Shown here: piece by piece, positions 41,440-50,038 of the stretch
Layout: each line of letters opens with the position of its first letter
How positions within the stretch are numbered: position 1 is the stretch's first letter
Source: CBFHWY01 sp965659675
GTDB taxonomy: Bacteria > Bacteroidota > Bacteroidia > Flavobacteriales_G > Salibacteraceae
Length of the DNA: 61,565 nt
Reading direction: 5' to 3'
NCBI GenBank assembly: GCA_965659675.1
Contig: CBFHWY010000006.1
Location: forward strand, 1-61,565
Made by a program: the position numbers and the translations under genes
The notes under the pieces: generated by a model
Databases searched by the model: none
What the model was told of the DNA's origin: nothing
What the model saw: the letters and a program-made list of their open reading frames with translations, nothing else

Positions 41440-41514
41440 GGGGCATTAGCTCAGTTGGTTTAGAGCGCTTGCTTGACAGGCAAGAGGTCACTGGTTCGAA
41501 TCCAGTATGTCCCA
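41440..41514 (+). tRNA. tRNA-Val (anticodon GAC)
   Basis: The cloverleaf folds by eye. The acceptor is GGGGCAT/ATGTCCC with one G-T wobble, and the D arm is GCTC...GAGC. The anticodon arm CTTGC/GCAAG holds loop TTGACAG with anticodon GAC. The T arm ACTGG/CCAGT has loop TTCGAAT. Discriminator is A, and no CCA is encoded. It reads GUC and GUU, complementing the TAC isoacceptor about 4.9 kb upstream. Confidence 0.95.
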
Positions 41515-41543
41515 CACCATATTTATTCTAGGTACAGCAATAT

Positions 41544-41942
41544 CTAATCACAAGCCGCCAACTGCTCTCCAACTTCTTTAAGTCGCAGCTTTGACTTCTT
41601 ATTCAGAAACTCCTTTCTGATATAGTTGATCAGATTTGTGAGCTCTGCATTATCCATTTGAGCTATGCCGCCCATAGGCTGAGAGTAGGTTACTCCATTG
41701 ACCTCAATTTCTCCTTTGAGGCCATATTTAATGATACAGGCAAGTTCTTCTTCATGCTCCTTTAGATAATCGGCCTTTTGCAAAGGAGGAATGTAATTCC
41801 CCAAACCTTCTCCTTCGGTACCGTGACAACTTGCGCAATGTCTTTTGTAAGAAGCTTTTCCACTGTTATCAGCTACAGACACGCATGAACTGACCGCAAG
41901 CAGACTAAGACTCAGGAGTAGCAAGTAGTTTTTTAATGTCAT
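41544..41942 (-). CDS. Class I c-type cytochrome lipoprotein
   Basis: This 132-residue protein has an SpII signal (lipid-anchored Cys20 in AVSSC), then one heme-c site C36-A-S-C39-H40 and a probable axial Met in QPMGGIAQM. It is a small electron carrier anchored in the periplasm. Its ATG lies 38 bp inside the SCO1-like gene, so translation is probably coupled. The gene is last in the lipoprotein/SCO1/cytochrome operon, an arrangement that hints at copper-dependent respiration, but no oxidase genes are visible here. Confidence 0.9.
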   Translation of the reverse strand: MTLKNYLLLLSLSLLAVSSCVSVADNSGKASYKRHCASCHGTEGEGLGNYIPPLQKADYLKEHEEELACIIKYGLKGEIEVNGVTYSQPMGGIAQMDNAELTNLINYIRKEFLNKKSKLRLKEVGEQLAACD

Positions 41943-42558
41943 TCTTTAACAATTCAGTGTCTTCAGGAAGGGTGCCATCGTAGTATCCTCTGATCCTTCC
42001 CTTCTGGTCGATCAGGATAAAAGCACCACTATGAATATATCCTCCCGGGGCTTTGGGGTCTTCTGCTGCACTCACCATGTAGGCCTTTGCAAGATCATAA
42101 AGCTCATCCTTCTCCCCGGTCATAAAATGCCAACGTCTGGAACTTACTTCGAGGCTCTCGGCATATTTCTTCAATTTAGGAACTGAATCTCGTTTTGGAT
42201 CGATAGAGTGTGATAAGAAAATCACCTGATCTTCCCCCTCCAGATCCTGGTAAAGCCTAAACATGTTCCGCTTCATTTTAGGACATATGGTCGGACAAGA
42301 AGTGAAGAAAAAGTCGGCTACATAAATGTTTCCTTCCGTTACTTCGCTACTTATGAGGTTGCTATCCTGATCCAACAAGGCAAATTCAGGGATACGATAG
42401 AAGATCGTATCTGTCTGTTCTTCGCCATTTACTTTGACTGTTTCATACTCATGCTTCCCAAGTATAGGCAGAGCTGGCTCATTAGATTGACATGAGCCGA
42501 AAATAATCAGGATGACTATGTAGAATATCTTATTCTTCACTAAGTAATTCCTGAACAT
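41905..42558 (-). CDS. SCO1/SenC/PrrC family copper chaperone or thiol reductase
   Basis: This 217-residue lipoprotein is anchored through Cys23 (IIFGSC). It has a thioredoxin-like fold with the copper-binding pair C88-PTI-C92 in FFFTSCPTICPKM and the third ligand His in GGYIHSGAFILID. SCO proteins insert Cu into the CuA site of cytochrome c oxidase or act as thiol oxidoreductases. The length is typical. It overlaps the Met-rich lipoprotein upstream by 29 bp and the cytochrome downstream by 38 bp, so all three are translated from one tight transcript. Confidence 0.93.
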   Translation of the reverse strand: MFRNYLVKNKIFYIVILIIFGSCQSNEPALPILGKHEYETVKVNGEEQTDTIFYRIPEFALLDQDSNLISSEVTEGNIYVADFFFTSCPTICPKMKRNMFRLYQDLEGEDQVIFLSHSIDPKRDSVPKLKKYAESLEVSSRRWHFMTGEKDELYDLAKAYMVSAAEDPKAPGGYIHSGAFILIDQKGRIRGYYDGTLPEDTELLKNDIKKLLATPES

Positions 42559-42967
42559 TCATCATAGAATTTTTCATTCTATCCCCAACTTCGATGATCT
42601 TTTCTTCTTCTTCTTTCAAATACTCCATCATCGCAGCTTTATCCTCTTCGAATTCCTCAGGCTTAAATTCACTCATCCACAGCATCATAGCTTCAGATGC
42701 TTCTTCAAGTTCCTTTTGAGCAGAGAGCAATTCTTTATCAGGCTTCTCGCTGTTGGCTTCCAATTCCTGAATTCGATAATCTAATGCTGATTCCATTTGA
42801 TGCATTAGGTCCATCATTGGCATAATGGAATCATGAACCGACATCACTTTCTTCATTTGCAACTCAATTGACTCAGCTTGCTGTTCTGGCGAATCGGTTT
42901 TAGCACTATTCTTTCCCTGTGAACATGAGACGAGGAGCGCTATTAACAATGGAATAAAATACTTCAT
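42530..42967 (-). CDS. Methionine-rich helical lipoprotein, unknown function
   Basis: This 145-residue lipoprotein is anchored through Cys15 (LLVSC). The mature part is almost wholly helical and acidic, with a dense methionine/histidine segment MKKVMSVHDSIMPMMDLMHQ (about residues 38-57) and further MM pairs (AMMLWM, AAMMEYL, SMMNV). Such Met/His clusters are typical of periplasmic copper(I)/silver-binding proteins, although coiled-coil proteins can also be Met-rich. I recognise no Pfam family. It leads the SCO1/cytochrome operon and overlaps SCO1, which supports a role in copper delivery or in the same respiratory branch; this is inference. Confidence 0.72.
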   Translation of the reverse strand: MKYFIPLLIALLVSCSQGKNSAKTDSPEQQAESIELQMKKVMSVHDSIMPMMDLMHQMESALDYRIQELEANSEKPDKELLSAQKELEEASEAMMLWMSEFKPEEFEEDKAAMMEYLKEEEEKIIEVGDRMKNSMMNVQELLSEE

Positions 42968-43006
42968 CTGTTTAATTTTTGACTTTGCAATAAAGCGATT
43001 TCAGTT

Positions 43007-44872
43007 TTATTTTAAAACGACCTTTATCACCTTCTGTTCATTGAAATTATTAATTGCTAACCAATAAACACCTTTTGCTAATGCATAAAGGTCTACCTGA
43101 AAACCTGTTTGGGTTTTAACCTGTGCAATTTTCAAACGTTCACCTTGCACGTTAAAGATATCCCACTCGTATGAATCCGCTACATCAAAATCAACGTTGA
43201 TTGTGCTGTTGGTAGGGTTTGGATATACCTTAATTTCATTCATCAGTAAACTTTGAAAAGAACTACGGGTAAAATCAAAGGAATCTGAGGTGTCTGAACT
43301 ACAGGTTCCATTTAAGGCAATCACTTCATAAGAACCAGACCTCACTCCTTTTATGGTTCGATCTCTGGCACTTAACTCTAAAGCATTATGAAACCATACA
43401 TAATCGGGAGCAAGCGAAGAGGCCACAAGGCTGTCGTTTGTTCCAGGGCTTATGATGGGTTTATCGGGCATACTGTCCAGTTGAATCATCATTTCTCTTG
43501 TCGGACCTAAACCACAAAAGTTTTGAGCCCTTACTGATAATGTCACCATCGTATCGATACTCACCCCATTGGATCTGTTGACCCCTATCGTGTTATTCAA
43601 TGCATTGATATTTACTATGGAGGATAAGCCACCGACCTCCCAGGAGAAAATATCTACTTGAGAAGAGGCGATAACAGAAAATAGATGATCCGTCGTTCCC
43701 ATTGAGCATATCCTATCTGGACCTGTTATCACACTAGGTGTATCTGGAAGTGGACAATTCTTGAATTTAAGCTCATCTACCCAAAATGTACTTCCATCTA
43801 CCGAATGCTGATATTCCGCGGACGACATGAATGCCACCTGAATAGAATCAGGGTTTGAAGGCATATTCATGGGCAGTTCAAAATAGGTGAATGCCGAAGC
43901 CGGCGGAAGTTTAAGTCCACGCTGGAAAGTGTCCGTTTGGTTAAAGGCTTTGAGGAAAACGAATGCTGAATCGACACCTGGGGACTCAAATCGATAGTAT
44001 CCATAAAGGGTATCTACCTGGCGATCAAAGGCGCTTCCTCCTTTTTGTGTTTCATAATCGTAATTGCTGACTATTCCAAGGATGGTATCCCCATCAAAGA
44101 AAGAGGTCTTCATGCGAATGGAATAATCACCACTATATGCCGAATCAGATCGTATCACTGAATTTAGCTCTCTCGTGAAAGGGTCTCTGGCAGTGCTTAT
44201 CCAGCCTGAAGGAAGCAGGCTTGTATCTGGCAACCAGTTCTCGAAACTCTGATTCAAAATCGCGCCCAGAGTATCCCCATTGCTATTGATCAATCTAAGC
44301 TCATCCAGAGCTAGTTCGCTGCCTGGAGTTATACCCAATTCATTGATCGCATTGCTTGAAGATGCTGCGAAGATCAAACTATCCGGACTCATTGTGTCTG
44401 TCCAGTTGATAGGCATGGAGAAGCGAGTATAAGTGGACTGCGTTCCTGTAATTGTTACCGTCAGATTGGCGTTCTCAGTCGTGTCATGTCGAAAAGACAA
44501 CAAGATCAATGCGGTATCTCCAGCCTGCACATCATACTTGTAATATCCAACAAGGGAATCTGGTCGGTCATTGTAGGATTGTCCACCACTCAAGTTGTCA
44601 ATATCTCCATTGATCAGATATGCAAAAGCGGTATCGCCCTGAGCAGCAACTGTGGTCAGGCTCACTCCAAAACCACCTACAGCATTGGAATCGATCACAC
44701 AATTCTCCTGGCCTGTTAAACCAAAAGCTTCAAAAGCTGAAGTTTCGTATCCCTGAAGGTCATTTATAAGCCTCAGATCCCAATCCTCAAACCCTCCGTT
44801 CTGCAATACCTGAGCAAAAGCTCCTGAACAAGCAAAACATGAAATCACAATTACTTTGAATAGTTTAATCAC
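43007..44872 (-). CDS. Type IX cargo protein with two PCMD-like modules and C-terminal sorting domain
   Basis: This 621-residue exported protein has a signal peptide ending SGAFAQ. Two related modules follow, each opening NGGFEDW or NQSFENW and containing DRPDSLVGYYKY or DRQVDTLYGYYRF, which resembles the putative carbohydrate metabolism (PCMD) or a jelly-roll carbohydrate-binding domain. Next come an Ig-like part (about 390-540) and a type A sorting domain (YPNPTNSTINV to KVIKVVLK). GTG 44872 is chosen over ATG 44911 because a -7 box lies between them and the signal peptide begins at the GTG. It may share the polarity of, and function with, the porin and lipoprotein just upstream. Ligand unknown. 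Confidence 0.8.
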   Translation of the reverse strand: MIKLFKVIVISCFACSGAFAQVLQNGGFEDWDLRLINDLQGYETSAFEAFGLTGQENCVIDSNAVGGFGVSLTTVAAQGDTAFAYLINGDIDNLSGGQSYNDRPDSLVGYYKYDVQAGDTALILLSFRHDTTENANLTVTITGTQSTYTRFSMPINWTDTMSPDSLIFAASSSNAINELGITPGSELALDELRLINSNGDTLGAILNQSFENWLPDTSLLPSGWISTARDPFTRELNSVIRSDSAYSGDYSIRMKTSFFDGDTILGIVSNYDYETQKGGSAFDRQVDTLYGYYRFESPGVDSAFVFLKAFNQTDTFQRGLKLPPASAFTYFELPMNMPSNPDSIQVAFMSSAEYQHSVDGSTFWVDELKFKNCPLPDTPSVITGPDRICSMGTTDHLFSVIASSQVDIFSWEVGGLSSIVNINALNNTIGVNRSNGVSIDTMVTLSVRAQNFCGLGPTREMMIQLDSMPDKPIISPGTNDSLVASSLAPDYVWFHNALELSARDRTIKGVRSGSYEVIALNGTCSSDTSDSFDFTRSSFQSLLMNEIKVYPNPTNSTINVDFDVADSYEWDIFNVQGERLKIAQVKTQTGFQVDLYALAKGVYWLAINNFNEQKVIKVVLK

Positions 44873-44886
44873 AGCGTGGTTTTGGG

Positions 44887-44894
44887 CAAAGATA
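44887..44894 (-). promoter_or_regulatory. Putative promoter for the PCMD-like cargo gene (TATCTTTG)
   Basis: Exact TAnnTTTG match on the minus strand. A TTG (plus-strand CAA at 44912-44914) lies 17 nt upstream. It is inside the longer reading frame and 14 nt before GTG 44872, which favours the GTG start. Confidence 0.45.
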
Positions 44895-44917
44895 CGAGTC
44901 ACGATCAACATCAAGCC

Positions 44918-46045
44918 TTAAAATCCAACTTCAAGGTGCAAGCGCAGCAAGAGGTGATCTGCACGGGTAACTGACGCAAAGTCTCGGTAGCTGATATCAG
45001 TCTGTAATTTTAAGCGATGATTGTTCAGGTATTTGGTAAAGGCAAGGGTATAATCGTTGAGGTCGTTGCTCGCTAATTCAGAAAGATCAGGACTATCGAG
45101 TACTGAGGAATATCTCCCGGCCAATTCAATATTGGAATCAAACAAGTAGGCGAGTTGTCCACTAAACGCGGTACCCGTGGTATAGTAGGCTGCCAGGTTC
45201 AGGTCTTCATCATAAATGGCCGGCACATCTACACTTCGCTGTATGAACTGTCCATAAAAGGAAAAGGATCTCCATTTGGCCATAACATCTCCAAAAGCAG
45301 TGATGATATCGCGCTCTGGATTAAGCACAAAGTCATCATTCAATCGGCGGAGTTCATAGAAACTATTGTCGTTGTAGCTCACACCTCCACCGATCATCAT
45401 TTTGAGCGATGACTCCCGGTTGAGATCTGACATATACTCATCGCCGTTATTCTCAAACCTTCCAAAGGGAAAGACCTCTAGACGTGCAAGGGCGTGCAGC
45501 CCACCCAGGTCGCCGTTAAAACTTGCTCCTTCGCCATTTCCAAGAAATACAATTTCACGCACAAATGAAGAACCCAGGGCCCATGTGTGTTTTAACTCCA
45601 GGCCAACATCTCTTTGAAGGCTGAAATTCTCTGCCAAAATTGAATATTCTGCAAACTGCTGATTGTGCGGATTCATCCAGCGCTCGCGATTTGCATTGAG
45701 GAGGAACTGCCCTGCCTTAAGCTCTATGTTTTCAGAGATCTTCCATTTGGCATAAGCATCCAATAGCACCATCCTTTGTGCTGCTACATTTGGAAACTCC
45801 TGCGCATCAAAACCGATTTGGGTAAAAAAGAAGAGCTTGTTTTCCAGCATATAAGCTGTTGCACCCAACCTGGCTCTTCTAATTTGTGCCGCTGCCCTGC
45901 TTTGATCAAAAGAGGAATCTACTGGCCATAAAGCGCTCGTGCGTATCTGCGTTCTTCCAAACAGCTTGTAGGAGGACTCTTCTTGTGCATGGGATGCAAC
46001 AACTGCGCACAAAAGGAACAGAAAGAGTGGAAGTAGTTTCTTCAA
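44918..46045 (-). CDS. Outer-membrane porin, phosphate-selective OprO/OprP-like
   Basis: This 375-residue outer-membrane barrel has a signal peptide (1-20, ending VASHAQ). Amphipathic strands follow, with AQIRRARLGATAYMLENKLF and KAGQFLLNANRERWM, which match the phosphate-selective porin (OprO/OprP) family arrangement. The C-terminal strand HLLLRLHLEVGF ends in Phe as expected for barrel insertion. Ion selectivity cannot be inferred. The gene begins exactly one base after the small lipoprotein gene ends, so the two are co-transcribed. Confidence 0.82.
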   Translation of the reverse strand: MKKLLPLFLFLLCAVVASHAQEESSYKLFGRTQIRTSALWPVDSSFDQSRAAAQIRRARLGATAYMLENKLFFFTQIGFDAQEFPNVAAQRMVLLDAYAKWKISENIELKAGQFLLNANRERWMNPHNQQFAEYSILAENFSLQRDVGLELKHTWALGSSFVREIVFLGNGEGASFNGDLGGLHALARLEVFPFGRFENNGDEYMSDLNRESSLKMMIGGGVSYNDNSFYELRRLNDDFVLNPERDIITAFGDVMAKWRSFSFYGQFIQRSVDVPAIYDEDLNLAAYYTTGTAFSGQLAYLFDSNIELAGRYSSVLDSPDLSELASNDLNDYTLAFTKYLNNHRLKLQTDISYRDFASVTRADHLLLRLHLEVGF

Positions 46046-46522
46046 TTATCGAATAATTATACTCGGTGTGAGCACGCGATTACTTTCGTTGAGCTCTCTG
46101 TCGCGAATATAAACTTCATAGCGAATAGTATCTCCAAAGAAAGGAATGTAATAGGGATACATATCGATATGCACTTCACCTTCAAGGGTTTTAGAAACAC
46201 TTCGATTCTCGATCTCTGGCACCCGATAATAGAAAGGTGCTAAAAGACTATCAGCGGGTTCAAACTTTGTCCAAACACTGTCTTCATAGTAGAAGTAATC
46301 CAGAAAAAGATTGTAATCGAAAGGTGCTTCAGGAACATCATCCGTTTCTGGCAGACCAAAATCGCCATCACAGTCACGGAAATAAAAGATCATTGTGGCA
46401 GAGTCTCCTGATTGTATGAAATCCCTGTATTCGATATAGGGAACGGGGTCTTCACATTCCTCCAGGGTACAGGAAGTGAAGGCAAGCAACATTACTGATA
46501 TGACGAAGAAGTACTTGATCAT
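46046..46522 (-). CDS. Small lipoprotein, unknown function
   Basis: This 158-residue lipoprotein is anchored through Cys18 (LLAFTSC). A second Cys follows (EECEDP). The mature part reads like a beta-rich domain, with FRDCDGDFGLPETDD, a Ca-binding-type acidic loop, and IRYEVYIRDRELN near the C-terminus. I recognise no family. ATG 46522 is chosen over ATG 46585 because the signal peptide starts there. A TATCTTCG element, one base off the -7 consensus, lies about 10 nt upstream. It is directly abutted by the porin gene, suggesting a shared outer-membrane role. Confidence 0.7.
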   Translation of the reverse strand: MIKYFFVISVMLLAFTSCTLEECEDPVPYIEYRDFIQSGDSATMIFYFRDCDGDFGLPETDDVPEAPFDYNLFLDYFYYEDSVWTKFEPADSLLAPFYYRVPEIENRSVSKTLEGEVHIDMYPYYIPFFGDTIRYEVYIRDRELNESNRVLTPSIIIR

Positions 46523-46589
46523 CTTGCTTTTGCGAAGATATGGATTAATAGAGCTGATGATTCTTTTGTCCACCTGTATGATCAAACGT

Positions 46590-46597
46590 TAGATTTG
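46590..46597 (+). promoter_or_regulatory. Putative promoter for the LuxE-like gene (TAGATTTG)
   Basis: Exact TAnnTTTG match with TTTG 21 nt upstream (46565-46568), a plausible -33 element. The box is 10 nt before GTG 46608, so the leader would be very short. Confidence 0.55.
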
Positions 46598-46607
46598 CTC
46601 TCTAGTT

Positions 46608-47573
46608 GTGTCTGAATACTCCTTCATATCAAGTGGCTTATCTGAAAGTGATTTTGAGTCGATCTGTCTGGAGCGTTTTCGAGAACAATACCAGCATGTG
46701 GAGGTCTATCGCCAATACTGTGATACTCTCGGAAGATCAGAGGTCACAAATCTGAACGACATTCCCTTCCTCCCCATCTCATTCTTTAAATCACATCAAG
46801 TGATCTACTCAGGGTTAAAGGCAGAAAAAACCTTCATGAGCAGCGGAACTACTCAAATTGCACGCAGCAAACATCATGTTTCAAGTTTGGATCTATACGA
46901 AAAGAGCTTCACGGAGGCATTTCAAGGTATTTATGGAGACCTGTCACAAATTTGCCTTTTAGCCCTTCTCCCCTCCTATCAGGAACAGGGAGACAGCTCT
47001 TTGATCTACATGGTTGATCAGCTCATGAAAAAGGCCGATGCTAAAAGCAAGTATTTGAAGCCTGACTCGACCTCGGCGGAAGAATTGAAGATGCTTTCTA
47101 AAACGAAGGATGTACTGCTCATTGGAGTGAGCTATGCTCTTTTAGACCTTGCCGAAAGTTATCCTATGGATCTATCCGGCAGCATAATCATGGAAACTGG
47201 TGGCATGAAAGGCCGAAGGAAGGAACTTATTAGAGAGGAGGTGCATGAGATCCTTAGCCAGGCCTTTAATGTGAGTCATATCCATTCAGAATATGGCATG
47301 ACCGAACTATTGAGCCAGGCATATTCTCAAGGAAATGGAAAGTTCTTTTGTCCTCCCTGGATGAAGGTCATGATCCGCGAGAGCACGGATCCTTTTCGCT
47401 GGTGTCCGATTGGCAAGTCAGGAGGGATCAACATCATCGATCTGGCCAATGTTCACAGCTGCAGCTTTATTGAGACCCAGGATCTCGGGCGTAGCCTTCA
47501 GGATGGCAGTTTTGAAGTACTCGGTCGATTTGACCAGAGTGACATCAGAGGCTGTAACCTCCTTCAGTTCTAG
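46608..47573 (+). CDS. LuxE-like acyl-protein synthetase/acyltransferase
   Basis: This 321-residue protein resembles LuxE, the ATP-dependent acyl-protein synthetase of the luciferase fatty-acid reductase complex. Characteristic pieces are PFLPISFFKSHQV, KTFMSSGTTQIARS (adenylate-loop-like), ETGGMKGRRKELIREEVH and EYGMTELLSQAY, which match the ANL-type adenylation core. No luxC, luxA or luxB is in the window, so bioluminescence should not be assumed. Related orphan genes occur in non-luminous Bacteroidota, where the acyl substrate is unknown. The start is GTG 46608, and the stop overlaps the convergent PIG-L gene by 4 bp. Confidence 0.82.
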   Translation: MSEYSFISSGLSESDFESICLERFREQYQHVEVYRQYCDTLGRSEVTNLNDIPFLPISFFKSHQVIYSGLKAEKTFMSSGTTQIARSKHHVSSLDLYEKSFTEAFQGIYGDLSQICLLALLPSYQEQGDSSLIYMVDQLMKKADAKSKYLKPDSTSAEELKMLSKTKDVLLIGVSYALLDLAESYPMDLSGSIIMETGGMKGRRKELIREEVHEILSQAFNVSHIHSEYGMTELLSQAYSQGNGKFFCPPWMKVMIRESTDPFRWCPIGKSGGINIIDLANVHSCSFIETQDLGRSLQDGSFEVLGRFDQSDIRGCNLLQF

Positions 47574-50038
47574 TGCCTGTAGCTAATGATATTCGCAAAC
47601 AATCGATAGGCACCAGGCACCCCAGCAGGGAGCTGACGAAAGAAAGATATCCCCGTATAAACGAAATTACCTTTTCCGTGTGGACAAACCAGCAGGCCTC
47701 CCTTTTTTGGATCCTCACCTGGATCATTCCATGAGATCAAGGCCTGATAGTTCTCATTCCAGCTATCTGCAAAGTAGAGTCCGCGTTCCTGAACCCATCC
47801 CTCAAAATCTTCTTTTGTGATCTTATTTGGAGAATTAAGGATCGGATGATCGGGGAGTAAAAAGCTCGGTTCTGCTTCTTCTACGGTTACTCGATCTCGC
47901 GAAAGGCTGAAGGGTTCAGGTCCGATCTGATCCATTACCATGCCTCTATTCGTATTGTACTGAACAATCAGGTTCCCTCCTTCATAGACATAATCCAATA
48001 AGATCGGGTTCACGAACTTTAGCTGTTGTTCCGTATTGTAGGCTCTAATCCCTGTGATAATAGCGTCATATGAGCTGAGATCCATCACCCCAAGTTGGTT
48101 CAGATCGAGATGCTCTACTGCGATACCCAGGCGTTCCAATGACTCTGGGATCTCATCTCCTGCTCCATCGATGTAACCCACTTTCCTCATGCGATGAAGT
48201 ACATCAACGCGAATGAGTTGCACCTTGGCTTCTGGAAGAAAGAGTTGTTCATCTATGTGATCATAATCAATGAGCTGATAACCCTGATTAAATGTTTTTT
48301 GTCCGGATCTTATTTCAAAATTGAGCTCACCGGTCTTTGCCACAAAGGGAGGCGTCACCTCAAATTCATAGGCCGACTCCCCTTCTTCGACGAATGAAAC
48401 GTCGTATGAAGCGGGTTCAACTTTCCAGGTATTGGGAACCATAGCTACCAGTTTACCTGAAACGCCCCCTGCATGAGCCTTGACCTTTACGGTCACTTTT
48501 TTCGGCTTATTGCCAGAAAATATTTGCAGCTTCTGGTTGGTGTTGATACTCATTTCGGGAACCACCCTGAAATCCTTGTATCGCTGACCTTCCACCCGGG
48601 TAGTCCACTTGTAGTTCACTAGCCTCACCAATTCAAAAGGCGCTCCGTTCAACTCAAATTTCATTCTTACGGTAAATTCGGGGTCATTTTCCGGCTTTCC
48701 AAGATCCTCGTAGGAGTCGACCTTGAACATCGCTCCATATTCGTCTCTAAGCCAATAAGGCTGTGAGCTACGACGCTTTTTATTCCTGACTCTCATCGAG
48801 AGCGAGGTTTCTTTGTTATTCTCAATACTCAGGTTCAGACTAGTGTCCTTTTCCGCACAGGTCATTTCAAGCAGTTTTAAATCTGCTTCTCCCGCATTGA
48901 TCACTTTCACTCCGAGGTCAAAATTGGCCTGGGGAGTGATGTTAGGCCGATCGCTAAAGGCATCCACCCAGATCCCCGCACAAGAAAGGATGATATCATC
49001 TAGCTCTGCGAGCTTCGTGCTTTTCCAGCGATCATCCTTCACCTCATCCACTAGCACTTCACGCACACGGAGCAGGTCATCAAGACTCTTTCCTGGGTTT
49101 CGGTAATCAAATTTGTAAAGCAGCTCATCCATCATCGTCTTGATCTTGCTTCCTCCGCTCACTCTCGACCAATCCGTTTTAATTCCTGAAAAGAGATCAC
49201 CCTCAGCTTTTTCACCTTTAAGGTACTTAAGGTATTCTAGCATCTCACCTCTCCATGTGCTCACCCCAAAGCCCTGGCTTTTGTGTTGTGAGCGACTCTC
49301 AGCAGCGATCTCATTGATCCATTTCCCTCTGAATTGATCATAGGCACCCACATCTACCACCAAATAGTCGGGGTCATTCTTCGCTTTTTCCGGGAGGTCT
49401 TTATCCCACCAACTACTGCTATTGAAATAGAGGCGTTTTGTCTGCCATGTTTTAACAAACTTCAATTGTTCAGGGTAGGCCTTCTCATCAGCTGCAAGCT
49501 CGAATGCTTCCATAGCAAGTAAGGCAGAAGCGCTGTGATGGCCGTGACCATTGTAACCTGTTGGATTAAAACGAGTGACAATAACATCCGGTTGATACTT
49601 TCTGATCACATAAACCACATCACCCAAAACCACATCTCTATCCCACTTTGTGAATGTTTCTTCGGCATTTTTAGAGTATCCAAAATCTACTGCTCGAGTA
49701 AAGAATTGCTCTCCCCCATCTCTCTTTCTAGCCTCCAGAAGTTCCTGAGTTCGGATCATGCCCAGCAGTGCGCCCTTTTCATCTCCGATCAGGTTTTGGC
49801 CTCCATCACCTCTAGTGAGGGATAAGTAAGCCGTTCGGTATTTCTGGTCATTCGCAAAATATGAGATGAGTCTGGTATTCTCATCATCTGGGTGAGCCGC
49901 CAAATAAAGTACACTGCCGAGGGTGTTGAACTTTTCCATGGCAGCGGCGACCTCCGATGCGTGCATCATTTTCTGCTCCTGTGCATTCAGGTTCAGAAAA
50001 GCAAATAAACTTAGCGTTATTGATAGGATATTCTTCAT
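47570..50038 (-). CDS. PIG-L/LmbE family deacetylase with long C-terminal extension
   Basis: This 822-residue exported protein has a signal peptide (1 to about 20, ending LNLNAQ). The N-terminal PIG-L domain (about 40-260) has the zinc motif AHPDDE (48-53) and GYNGHGHHSAS with further metal ligands. PIG-L enzymes remove N-acetyl groups from sugars and related compounds. The remainder (about 270-822) is a long beta-rich region I cannot assign, ending with a glutamine-amidotransferase-like stretch (DAIITGIRAYNTE, VQYNTNRG). Homologues of this length are a known Bacteroidota form. Substrate unknown. It starts with a 4-bp ATGA overlap on the oligopeptidase gene, so the pair is an operon. Confidence 0.88.
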   Translation of the reverse strand: MKNILSITLSLFAFLNLNAQEQKMMHASEVAAAMEKFNTLGSVLYLAAHPDDENTRLISYFANDQKYRTAYLSLTRGDGGQNLIGDEKGALLGMIRTQELLEARKRDGGEQFFTRAVDFGYSKNAEETFTKWDRDVVLGDVVYVIRKYQPDVIVTRFNPTGYNGHGHHSASALLAMEAFELAADEKAYPEQLKFVKTWQTKRLYFNSSSWWDKDLPEKAKNDPDYLVVDVGAYDQFRGKWINEIAAESRSQHKSQGFGVSTWRGEMLEYLKYLKGEKAEGDLFSGIKTDWSRVSGGSKIKTMMDELLYKFDYRNPGKSLDDLLRVREVLVDEVKDDRWKSTKLAELDDIILSCAGIWVDAFSDRPNITPQANFDLGVKVINAGEADLKLLEMTCAEKDTSLNLSIENNKETSLSMRVRNKKRRSSQPYWLRDEYGAMFKVDSYEDLGKPENDPEFTVRMKFELNGAPFELVRLVNYKWTTRVEGQRYKDFRVVPEMSINTNQKLQIFSGNKPKKVTVKVKAHAGGVSGKLVAMVPNTWKVEPASYDVSFVEEGESAYEFEVTPPFVAKTGELNFEIRSGQKTFNQGYQLIDYDHIDEQLFLPEAKVQLIRVDVLHRMRKVGYIDGAGDEIPESLERLGIAVEHLDLNQLGVMDLSSYDAIITGIRAYNTEQQLKFVNPILLDYVYEGGNLIVQYNTNRGMVMDQIGPEPFSLSRDRVTVEEAEPSFLLPDHPILNSPNKITKEDFEGWVQERGLYFADSWNENYQALISWNDPGEDPKKGGLLVCPHGKGNFVYTGISFFRQLPAGVPGAYRLFANIISYRH

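Noticed and set aside
36522..41514. Complete integrative element between the two tRNA-Val genes
   Set aside because: No integrase, transposase, replication or conjugation gene is visible, and no clean att duplication of a tRNA 3' end was found.
46608..47573. Bioluminescence (lux) operon
   Set aside because: Only a LuxE-like gene is present, with no luxA, luxB or luxC.
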